Assembly (NCBI GenBank): GCA_026414365.1
Contig: JAOAJD010000001.1
Location: forward strand, 477,745 to 522,072
Origin: Candidatus Iainarchaeum sp.
GTDB taxonomy: Archaea; Iainarchaeota; Iainarchaeia; Iainarchaeales; SKW153
Length of the DNA: 44,328 nt
Direction: 5' to 3'
The stretch's first letter is position 1. Each line of letters begins with the position of its first letter. Below are positions 7,659 through 15,232 of the stretch, piece after piece. Made by a program: the position numbers and the translations under genes. The notes beneath the pieces were generated by a model. That model worked only from the letters and a program-made list of their open reading frames with translations, ran no database searches and had not been told where the DNA came from.

Positions 7659-8375
7659 TCACCTCTTCTTCCTTCCTGTTCTTCTTGATGCAATAGCACC
7701 AACTTTTGCTCCTGGTGGAGCATTTCTTGACACTGACTTTGATCTTCCAACATGATGTTGGCTTCCGCCGTGAGGATGACTTACCGGATTCATAGCAACT
7801 CCTCTTACTATCGGATATCTTTTACCACCTTTACTTTTTATTGCATGATATTTCTTACCTGCCTTTACGAATGGCTTTTCTATTCTTGAGCCACAAGAAG
7901 CACAACCTATAGTAGCTCTACATCTCAAATCTAAAGTATGTTGTTTACCTGAAGGTAATTTTACATATGCAAAGTTTTCATCTTTACTCATTATTAAACC
8001 ATAACTGCCTGAGCTTCTTGCAAATTTTCCACCATCATTTGGTGTAGCCTCAATGTTAAATATAGGGCACCCTTCAGGAATTTTTGCTAAAGGCAATATA
8101 TTTCCTATTTCTAAATCTGCATTTTGTCCTTGTTTTATTTTCTGCCCAACATATAAACCTTCTGCCGCTGGCAAATATTCTTTAACTCCATCAAAATCAA
8201 TTTCAGCAATAACAACGTTTTTACCTCTGTCATCTAAAAGTTGGGTAACTTCGCCAATCTTATAATTATTTTCTTCTTCATTTAAAGGTAAATACTTAGT
8301 GTCTACTTTTGCTCTTTTAGTTGCTGTGAAAATACTTCCTTTTCCTCTTCTTCTTGCAATTATTCGCCTTCCCAT
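7659..8375 (-). CDS. rpl2: Ribosomal protein L2 (uL2)
   Basis: Large-subunit protein next to the peptidyl transferase centre, needed for subunit joining. 238 residues, standard for archaea. Signatures: MGRRIIARRRGKGSIFTA start, SSGSYGLIMSKDENFAYVKL in the middle and the highly conserved GVAMNPVSHPHGGSQHHVG loop near residue 195-215. A CRATIGCASCG segment gives three cysteines in the SH3-like domain. One base separates it from the L23 stop. Confidence 0.97.
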   Translation of the reverse strand: MGRRIIARRRGKGSIFTATKRAKVDTKYLPLNEEENNYKIGEVTQLLDDRGKNVVIAEIDFDGVKEYLPAAEGLYVGQKIKQGQNADLEIGNILPLAKIPEGCPIFNIEATPNDGGKFARSSGSYGLIMSKDENFAYVKLPSGKQHTLDLRCRATIGCASCGSRIEKPFVKAGKKYHAIKSKGGKRYPIVRGVAMNPVSHPHGGSQHHVGRSKSVSRNAPPGAKVGAIASRRTGRKKR

Positions 8376-8376
8376 G

Positions 8377-8706
8377 TTATATCAACCCTAATTTTGTTGC
8401 TATACTATCTGCTTTAACTTCTTTATTTATTTTTATTATTGCTTTTTTCCTACCTTTCATATCGTTTATTAGATTAACTTTATCAACCTTAACGTTATAA
8501 AGCTTTTCAAAGGCCTCTTTTATAGTTTTTTTGTCTGTCTTTTTATTAACTATGAAAGTTATTTTATTTTCCTTTTCTATCATACCAATTGATTTTTCGC
8601 TTATCAAAGGATATCTAAATATTTCTGAATATCTGAGCAATTCTTCTTCACTCAATTTTTCCATCTCTTTTGTTTTTTGTTCATTTGTTTCTACTTTTTT
8701 CTCCAT
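8377..8706 (-). CDS. rpl23: Ribosomal protein L23 (uL23)
   Basis: Exit-tunnel large-subunit protein and docking site for SRP. 109 residues. The family core begins at about residue 30 (IFRYPLISEKSIGMIEKENK) and continues with IKEAFEKLYNVKVDKVNLI. The first 28 residues are an extra Glu/Lys-rich extension compared with archaeal proteins of about 85 residues; no better internal start with a ribosome-binding site was seen. Directly abuts L4. Confidence 0.94.
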   Translation of the reverse strand: MEKKVETNEQKTKEMEKLSEEELLRYSEIFRYPLISEKSIGMIEKENKITFIVNKKTDKKTIKEAFEKLYNVKVDKVNLINDMKGRKKAIIKINKEVKADSIATKLGLI

Positions 8707-9525
8707 CTAGATTCCCTTCTTTAACTTTTCGATTGCTGCTTCACTCCACACTACTAATCTTCCTGGTTTTGTGCCGGGTGCTAAAAGTTTTGCATTGATA
8801 TTTTTAACCTCACAGATATCTACACCTTCTAAGTTTCTTGCGGCTTTTGACAAATTTTTACTATTTCCAACTACAAAAAGAATACTTTTTGCTCTTTTAT
8901 ATCTTCTACCTCTTCTTTTACCTTTTCCTGCTCTTATTGTTTTTCTCTTTTTTGCTCTTTCTATATCTCCTGCAATCCCAATTGATTTTAGAGTACTTAA
9001 AACCTCTTTCGTCTTTTTTAATTCTTCTATTTTGTTTTCCACAACAATAGGGAATTTTAATTCTTCATTAAAAACATGTCCTCTCTCTTTAACTAAATCT
9101 TTTTTAGCAGTTGCAGCAATAGCACTTTTTAAAGCCTTTTTCTTTTCTTTCTTGTTTATTTCCTCTTTTAATTTTTTTTCGATTTTAGGAGGATGTGCCT
9201 TGGGACCACCAACTGCTCTTGGGACCTTAGCAACTCTACCAGAAATTAAATATCTGTGATTTTTTGTTCTTGGCAATCTTGCATGCCCTATATTTATTGT
9301 TCTATAAACCTGTGGTTTTTCTCTTGAACCAACATATTCTGCAGAACTATCTCTACCTGCTCCTCTTTTAACACCTTTAGGTTGGTATTTGGCAGATTCT
9401 ATAGCTAAAACCGCCCTTCTAATCAAGCCCAAATCAATTTCCTCTTTAAATACCTCAGGAATCTCAATTTCTCTTATTGGCTTGCCTTCAAGAGAATAAA
9501 CAATAGTATTCTCTGCATTTTTCAT
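8707..9525 (-). CDS. rpl4: Ribosomal protein L4 (uL4, archaeal L4e type)
   Basis: Large-subunit protein whose extended loop reaches the exit tunnel. 272 residues. Signatures of the archaeal type: KRGAGRDSSAEYVGSREKPQ, RLPRTKNHRYLISGRVAKVP and VGGPKAHPPKIEKK (the tunnel loop), and RKTIRAGKGKRRGRRYK farther on. Located 11 nt after L3. A basic protein with no visible insertions. Confidence 0.96.
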   Translation of the reverse strand: MKNAENTIVYSLEGKPIREIEIPEVFKEEIDLGLIRRAVLAIESAKYQPKGVKRGAGRDSSAEYVGSREKPQVYRTINIGHARLPRTKNHRYLISGRVAKVPRAVGGPKAHPPKIEKKLKEEINKKEKKKALKSAIAATAKKDLVKERGHVFNEELKFPIVVENKIEELKKTKEVLSTLKSIGIAGDIERAKKRKTIRAGKGKRRGRRYKRAKSILFVVGNSKNLSKAARNLEGVDICEVKNINAKLLAPGTKPGRLVVWSEAAIEKLKKGI

Positions 9526-9536
9526 GAAATATCACT

Positions 9537-10616
9537 TCACTCCTTCTTTTCTATTTTATGTGCTTTTGCTTTTTCTTCACCTTTGTCTTCTATTATAGAA
9601 CTTTCTCTTTTTACCTTTTTCTTTGATTCTGCTTGCGTTGAGATATATTTTATTTCAGATATTATGAACTTGTCCTTTTTTGGTTTTCTTGATGTAACCC
9701 TCAAAGATATTGGTCTTTTTACAGATCCTGGAATACTACCCACAAGAAGTAAACACTCATTTTTAACTAGTCCATAATTAGTAAATCCAGATGCAGGATT
9801 GATTTTGCTAAAATCTTTTTCAATTTTAATTATCTTTTTATTATATTCTGTTCTTGTGTGATAACCCATTTGTCCAGGTCTTGGAACAGTCCACATTATT
9901 AAAGGTGGATGCCAAGGTCCAATACTTCCAACAGTTCTTCTTGTTTTAGCTTTTCGAGGTTGTATCTTAACTCCAAACCTTTTTATTACTCCTTGGAAAC
10001 CCTTTCCTTTTGTTACTGCAGTGACATCTACAAATTCATTTTCTTTGAATATTTCTGTTACGCTAATCTCTTTACCTAATTTTTCTTTTGCGTATTCTAT
10101 TTGTTTCTCTATTGGTCCAGAAATTCCTACTTCGTAAATGTCAGGTTTTTTCTTCCCAATACCTGTTTTATAGGGCTGAGTATGACAAACTAGTCTAATT
10201 TCACAAATCTTATCTTTTATCTTATCTAACCCATCAATTTTTGTTTGTTCTTTGGTTTTTGTTTTTTTAAATGATCTTATTTTCTTTTGTAAATATTTGT
10301 TTGGTTCGGAAGTCAGTTCTAATACAACTTTTTTTCCACCCGTTATTTTTTCATATGCTCTTACACCAAATACTTTTACAGGGGGGCATTCAATAACAGT
10401 TAGGGGAATAGAAACTTCTTGACCAAAGAGAACAGAACCTTTTCTAGCATTTGTTGCTAAAATATGCAACATACCTACCTTATAACCTATAAAATTAATG
10501 GGTTTTGCTTCTTTAGATTCTACTTTAATTAAATTTACTCTAGGCCTTTGTCTTGCTGCTCTCTTCCTTGGGTAAAAAGCCAAACTTCCCGATCTTGGCT
10601 TATGTATCCTTACCAA
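9537..10616 (-). CDS. rpl3: Ribosomal protein L3 (uL3), TTG start, first gene of the operon
   Basis: Large-subunit protein that reaches toward the peptidyl transferase centre and helps start 50S assembly. 359 residues, archaeal length. Signatures: VRIHKPRSGSLAFYPRKRA at the N-terminus, INFIGYKVGMLHI, and the central TKGKGFQGVIKRFGVK plus PGQMGYHTRTEYNK. The start must be TTG: an in-frame TAG lies directly before it, and the next residues match the family N-terminus. A GGTG motif sits 6 nt upstream. A TATA-like element and inverted repeat lie about 90-130 bp upstream. Confidence 0.96.
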   Translation of the reverse strand: MVRIHKPRSGSLAFYPRKRAARQRPRVNLIKVESKEAKPINFIGYKVGMLHILATNARKGSVLFGQEVSIPLTVIECPPVKVFGVRAYEKITGGKKVVLELTSEPNKYLQKKIRSFKKTKTKEQTKIDGLDKIKDKICEIRLVCHTQPYKTGIGKKKPDIYEVGISGPIEKQIEYAKEKLGKEISVTEIFKENEFVDVTAVTKGKGFQGVIKRFGVKIQPRKAKTRRTVGSIGPWHPPLIMWTVPRPGQMGYHTRTEYNKKIIKIEKDFSKINPASGFTNYGLVKNECLLLVGSIPGSVKRPISLRVTSRKPKKDKFIISEIKYISTQAESKKKVKRESSIIEDKGEEKAKAHKIEKKE

Positions 10617-10702
10617 CTAATACACCATCCTGTTGTATTGGTTGGCACTACTAGCCAAAAACAATTTCTGGGGGAAATAGAAATTATTTCGGCATTTATA
10701 TC

Positions 10703-10745
10703 TGTCAAGGTTCTTGACAAATACAGTGTGCCAATATATAATATA
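10703..10745 (-). promoter_or_regulatory. Putative promoter with inverted repeat ahead of the L3 operon
   Basis: On the minus strand an AT-rich TATA-like element (TATTATATAT, about 10735-10745) is followed about 20 bp downstream by a perfect 7-bp inverted repeat with a 3-nt spacer, TGTCAAG-N3-CTTGACA (palindromic arms at 10703-10719). An archaeal start site would be expected about 25 bp after the TATA centre, that is, inside the repeat. It could be an operator or a hairpin at the 5' end of the leader mRNA. Experimental start sites are unknown. Confidence 0.45.
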
Positions 10746-10778
10746 TTAATTGTTTGCAAATGGTTTTAAAAAGGTTAT

Positions 10779-10791
10779 GCTTTGAAAAAGC
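10779..10791 (-). terminator. Short hairpin at the end of the tyrosine-rich surface gene
   Basis: A 5-bp inverted repeat (GCTTT, 3-nt loop, AAAGC) begins at the stop codon of the surface protein gene and is followed on the minus strand by TTTTT after six bases. Archaeal termination needs mainly a T-run, so this may mark the transcript end before the ribosomal promoter. The stem is short and could be chance. Confidence 0.3.
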
Positions 10792-13046
10792 TAACTTTTA
10801 CTATTATTATTGTTAATATTGTTTATGAGCTGCCAAGATTCTTTTTCTTTTTTAGGTGAAGTTATCATTAGTAAAATAATTAGTAAAATTATAGCTATTA
10901 GGCCTAAGAAAAAGTTACTTGTGATTACTGACATTGCTATTGCAGAAATAGTTGTCAAAGGGCTTTTTATTTCAGCTTCTTTTTCTTTTATTATTTTTAT
11001 TCTTTTAAATACTTCGTCATTATCAGTAGTTATTTTCAAAAATGTGTAATATTCATTTATTTCTAAATCTTCTTTTTCATGGATTTTTATTTCTAAACTT
11101 TGGGATTCATTACTTTCTAATAAAATTTCTTTTTCTTCGGCTACTATATTTTCATTACCAACCAACTCTAAATAGAACTTTTTTCTATCGTTACTTACAT
11201 TTTTTACAGTAAGCCCTAAAGTTGCTTTTCCATCTATTAACTTAACTTCGTTTTCATATTCTAAAACTTCTATAGATCTTTTGGTTTCATTTGTTTGCCC
11301 TTGTGTATTTTGGTTATTTGTTCCCTCGTTCGTTGTTTTAACTTTTTCTACATACGTAACTTTTTCTGCTATTTTTTGCCCGTCGTAATAAAGTTCATAA
11401 AATATATATCCTTTGCTGCCTTGTAAATTATAGATTTTGAACGTTCTCTCTGCTGTCCTTTTTGGTTCTAGGATAATCTTGTCCAAAGATACATTTAAGT
11501 TTTCACCTCTTATATAAAGTTCAGCAGTTTTTCTTCCAGAGTTTTCTAAAGTTAAACTTATTATTCCATAATCAATTATCTTCACACTTTCAACAATAGT
11601 TAGTCTTGGTTGTGTATCTTTTTCACCAATTACATAAATAGTTGAAGTAAAGTCTTTAGATAATTCAAAGCCATTGTTGAAATAACCTCTAACTGTTATT
11701 GTCAAATCTTCTATTGAAGAATCTTCTTCAATATATGCAGCTCTAATTTTTATTTTTGCATAAGCAGTTGATCCTGAGGCCACCATGTTTGAAAAATCCT
11801 CAACTTGTGCAGTTATATTTTTTGTTGTTTTTATTGAGATATCTTCGACAATAAAGCTTTCTTTATAGAAATTTTTTATTATCAAATATTTTGTAACGCT
11901 TTGTCCATTTTTTATTGTTACATTGTCAAAGGATAGAGATATACTGCTTGTTGTTGGTGGTACTATTTGTTCATCACTGTTTGTATTGTTGTTTATGTTA
12001 GAATTTGTTATGTTTGTGTTAGGACTAAAGTTTAAGCTTTGGCTAATTTGATTTTGCGTATTTGAATTTTTTATTGTGTTATAATAATTAATCTCTGATT
12101 GCCTAGTGATCTCTTCCCAACCAGTTTTTGGGATATAGTAAGAATAACTTGTTGCACTACCAGAATTATTAGATATTGAATTTTCAATATCGTCTTTCAT
12201 AAATATTTCTTTCGAACCATTAGCATATATGTAAAAATTAGATGTTTTATTACATATTACTCCATCTTTAAACTGTGCGCTTATCGTTAAGGAAGCATAT
12301 GTTGTATTATTTCTTGTGTCATCATCAGCTTTTAGAGTTATTTCTAAATTTCCCTTCCCATCGCCCATAACTTCGTCAGGATAATCTACCTTTAAAGCTT
12401 TGATATCTGGATTTCCTGTAGTAACATAAACATTGTTTATTTCGAGGTTGTAATATCCTTGATTATTTATGGTAGCAATTATCTTTTTTGTTTCTCCTTC
12501 AGATATAGAGATACTATCAACAACTAATTTTACATCTGAACAATCTGAAGTTTGTGGGTAATTGTAATTGTAACCAATTCCGCTACCCACGTAATTATCA
12601 TAACTAGTGTATGTATACACATTATATGTTACACTATAAGGATAGGTGTAATAATAAGAGGGATAATATATCCAATTTGGATCGTAGTACCAATGTCCAC
12701 TAACATAGTAATAAGTACCAGGATAGTATGAGTAATATGCAATATTCCACGGATTATAACGCCAATAATAATTGTAGCTATACCAACCAGGTTCAAAATA
12801 ATAATAATTTCCTAAATAATAAACTCTATAAGGATTACTAAAATAATACCATTCTTCTATATGATAATCATAAGGTCTGCTTACAGTTCTCCAAGTATCT
12901 CCAGAATAAACTTGTATGTACCAATCATCACTGTAAGATTCAAAACCAAAAAATTCATAAGCAATTGTATTACTAAGTAAATAAAAAAATCCCAAAATAA
13001 AAAATAATGCTTTACTAAATTTACTATTTGTTAGTTGTAACATCAT
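10791..13046 (-). CDS. Membrane-anchored surface protein with tyrosine-rich N-terminal region
   Basis: A 751-residue protein with no recognised specific function. A signal peptide covers residues 1-29 (hydrophobic KALFFILGFFYLL, then SNTIA). Residues 30-163 contain 43 Tyr and 8 Trp, with many YYY and YxY runs and very little Lys or Leu. After C169 come several beta-rich, CARDB-like or Ig-like modules (for example LVVDSISISEGETKKIIATI at about 170-190, and repeated FDNVTIKNGQSVTKYLIIKN-type modules), separated by an Asn/Ser-rich linker at about 320-365. A transmembrane helix near 705-732 is followed by a short charged tail (SPKKEKE). The topology is outside with a C-terminal anchor. It appears to be its own transcription unit between RtcB and the ribosomal operon. 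S-layer component or adhesin is a guess. Confidence 0.75.
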   Translation of the reverse strand: MMLQLTNSKFSKALFFILGFFYLLSNTIAYEFFGFESYSDDWYIQVYSGDTWRTVSRPYDYHIEEWYYFSNPYRVYYLGNYYYFEPGWYSYNYYWRYNPWNIAYYSYYPGTYYYVSGHWYYDPNWIYYPSYYYTYPYSVTYNVYTYTSYDNYVGSGIGYNYNYPQTSDCSDVKLVVDSISISEGETKKIIATINNQGYYNLEINNVYVTTGNPDIKALKVDYPDEVMGDGKGNLEITLKADDDTRNNTTYASLTISAQFKDGVICNKTSNFYIYANGSKEIFMKDDIENSISNNSGSATSYSYYIPKTGWEEITRQSEINYYNTIKNSNTQNQISQSLNFSPNTNITNSNINNNTNSDEQIVPPTTSSISLSFDNVTIKNGQSVTKYLIIKNFYKESFIVEDISIKTTKNITAQVEDFSNMVASGSTAYAKIKIRAAYIEEDSSIEDLTITVRGYFNNGFELSKDFTSTIYVIGEKDTQPRLTIVESVKIIDYGIISLTLENSGRKTAELYIRGENLNVSLDKIILEPKRTAERTFKIYNLQGSKGYIFYELYYDGQKIAEKVTYVEKVKTTNEGTNNQNTQGQTNETKRSIEVLEYENEVKLIDGKATLGLTVKNVSNDRKKFYLELVGNENIVAEEKEILLESNESQSLEIKIHEKEDLEINEYYTFLKITTDNDEVFKRIKIIKEKEAEIKSPLTTISAIAMSVITSNFFLGLIAIILLIILLMITSPKKEKESWQLINNINNNNSKS

Positions 13047-13214
13047 AATTAATTAAAGAGCTAAACTAGTATTTAAATATTTCCTTATTAACCGTAATTA
13101 GTTAATTTATTAGATATTGGTTGTGATTAAGGTTATCTATCATAAAATACATTCTTATAATTTTAAAATTCAGATTTTAGAAAGAACAACCATCTTTTTT
13201 CTTTTTGGTTAAGA

Positions 13215-14654
13215 TTAACCCTTCACTACTATAATTGGTCTTAATCTAGCAACTTTTTCTACAACTCCTTCTTCATGAACAATCTTAACAACATCATCAA
13301 TATTTTTGTATGCTTCTGGCGCTTCTTCTGCCAAGCCTTTTAAGCTATGTGCCTTTACTATTATGTTTTGTTTTCTTAAGGTTTTTTCAATATCACTACC
13401 TCTGAAATTAGAGGTTGCTTTTACTCTTGACATAACTCTGCCTGCTCCATGTATTGCAGAACCAAAAGTCTCTAACATTCCTTTGTTTGTACCTCTTAAT
13501 ATATAGCTTGCTGTTCCCATACTCCCTCCTACCAATATAGGTTGTCCAACCTTTCTATATTTCTCTGGAATCTCTTCTCTATTTGGTCCAAAACCTCTCG
13601 TTGAACCTTTTCTGCCAACCAAAACTTCTTTCATTTTACCATTTATGTCATGTTTTTCTATTTTAGCAGTATTATGACCAACATCATATAACACTCTAAT
13701 ACTCTTTTCATCAATGCCTAAAACCTTCGATACAGAAGTCCTAACCAAGTGGGTTAAAACTTGTCTGTTTGCAAAAGCACAGTTTATACCTGCATTCACT
13801 GCCGAAAAGTATTTTTGACCTTCTTCACTTTGTATTGGAGCACAGACAAGTTCCTTATCTAATATCTTAAGATTATATTTCTTTGAAGCTCTTTCCAATT
13901 CTTGTAAATAATCTGTACCTATTTGATGACCTAATGCTCTGGAGCCACAATGAAGGGATATCACTATATCATCTTTGTCAATCCCAAATATTTCTGCTAC
14001 TTCTTCATTATAAATCTGTTCTACAAATTGGACTTCTAGATAATGATTACCACTTCCAAGTGTACCAACTTGTTTAAACTGTCTTTCTTTTGCTTTGTCA
14101 CTAACTGCTTTAGGGTCAGCACCTTTAATGCAACCTTTTTCTTCAGTGTATTTTAAATCTTCTTCTAAGCCAAAACCTTGTTCAATAACATATTCGCTAC
14201 CCTTTTCTAAAACTTCATCAATCTGACTTTTTGTTAATTTTAATTCTCCAGTACTTCCTAAACCAGCAGGTATTTCTCTAAATAAAATGTCAGCAAGTTC
14301 TTCTTTTTTAGCTTCTATATCATGTCTTTTTAATCCTGTGATTAATGTTCTAACTCCACAATTTATATCAAAACCAATTGTTGCAAATGTTATTACACCT
14401 TCTTCTAAGTCAAAAGCAGAGATGGAACCAATTGGAGCACCATAACCAGGATGTACGTCTGCTAGAGCAATTGCGTATTTTTGTATTCCAGGCAGGGAAG
14501 CTAAATTTCTTAGTTGTCTTAAAGAACTCCAGTTAGTTTTCTCTTCCTCTTCTAATATTTTAATTAGAGTTTCATCTCCGTATATCCTGCCACAGACATT
14601 CATTTGATTTTCTTTTGATAACTCCCAAATATATTTTGAAATTTGTTTTAGCAT
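13215..14654 (-). CDS. rtcB: RNA-splicing ligase RtcB
   Basis: GTP- and Mn-dependent ligase that joins 2',3'-cyclic phosphate and 5'-hydroxyl RNA ends, the last step of archaeal tRNA splicing. 479 residues, full length with no intein. Active-site residues are present: D96 and C99 in GFDINCGVRTL, H204 in GSGNHYLEVQ, H235 in SLHCGSRALGHQ, H327 in DVGHNTAK, and H402, the expected guanylation site, in AIHGAGRVMSR. The DVHPGYGAPIG motif is at 66-76. It is 24 nt downstream of archease, the common archaeal pairing. The tRNA-Asp gene in this window has an intron, a likely substrate for this pathway. Confidence 0.97.
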   Translation of the reverse strand: MLKQISKYIWELSKENQMNVCGRIYGDETLIKILEEEEKTNWSSLRQLRNLASLPGIQKYAIALADVHPGYGAPIGSISAFDLEEGVITFATIGFDINCGVRTLITGLKRHDIEAKKEELADILFREIPAGLGSTGELKLTKSQIDEVLEKGSEYVIEQGFGLEEDLKYTEEKGCIKGADPKAVSDKAKERQFKQVGTLGSGNHYLEVQFVEQIYNEEVAEIFGIDKDDIVISLHCGSRALGHQIGTDYLQELERASKKYNLKILDKELVCAPIQSEEGQKYFSAVNAGINCAFANRQVLTHLVRTSVSKVLGIDEKSIRVLYDVGHNTAKIEKHDINGKMKEVLVGRKGSTRGFGPNREEIPEKYRKVGQPILVGGSMGTASYILRGTNKGMLETFGSAIHGAGRVMSRVKATSNFRGSDIEKTLRKQNIIVKAHSLKGLAEEAPEAYKNIDDVVKIVHEEGVVEKVARLRPIIVVKG

Positions 14655-14678
14655 AATAAAACACTTCCCAAAAACTTT

Positions 14679-15098
14679 CTAAACATCAACAATACACTCT
14701 GCAATCCAATAATTATCTTCTTCTTTGACCTTTAATTGAGAATATGTTGCTGCTTTTACCTCAGTTATAAAAATTTTCTTGTTTGGTTTTTTTTCTCCTA
14801 AAAGCTCTGCTAATAATTTATATTGATCTTTTATTTTTTTAATTTCTTTTACTTTAGCTTTACAAAATGAAATTTCGCTTACATCTTTTTGATAAAGTAT
14901 TTCATTTAGAAAGTTTACTAACAAGTTGTCTAAAGAATCTGCATATGTCTCAACCACTATTTTCTTTTTAGGTTTTATTTTTTTTGTTTCGTACATAATT
15001 GTTAACATTGCCATAGCTGCTTCAGAAAAAGCTTCTTCTATATTTTTGCCTATTCCTCTGATTCCCATATCTGCTTTATGTTCAAATAGCTCAAACAT
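14679..15098 (-). CDS. Archease, activator of RtcB
   Basis: Small protein that speeds RtcB guanylation and allows multiple turnovers. 139 residues, the usual size. The N-terminal FEHKADMGIRGIGKNIEEAF carries the conserved metal-site region (HKAD), and the C-terminal TEVKAATYSQL plus AECIVDV are hallmark motifs. The Asp at the end of IVDV is the conserved near-terminal acidic residue. It precedes rtcB by 24 nt and probably shares its transcript. Upstream, 15099-15232 holds only AT-rich sequence suited to a promoter. Confidence 0.95.
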   Translation of the reverse strand: MFELFEHKADMGIRGIGKNIEEAFSEAAMAMLTIMYETKKIKPKKKIVVETYADSLDNLLVNFLNEILYQKDVSEISFCKAKVKEIKKIKDQYKLLAELLGEKKPNKKIFITEVKAATYSQLKVKEEDNYWIAECIVDV

Positions 15099-15232
15099 AA
15101 TAATTTTCTTTAAATTAATATCTTAAAAATAGTTTTTTTGTTTCTATTTTTATTTTTCTACGTTAATTTATAAAAATTATTAAATTAACTTTAAGCAAAT
15201 ATTTTAACAATTCTAACATCTTTGATGTATTT

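Noticed and set aside
7655-7753. N-terminal extension of S19 of 33 residues
   Set aside because: Out-of-frame reading of the L2 3' end; a strong GAGGTGAT and TTG define the real start.
8771-9259. 162-residue plus-strand frame opposite L4
   Set aside because: Antisense shadow with hydrophobic, biased composition; L4 on the minus strand is conserved throughout.
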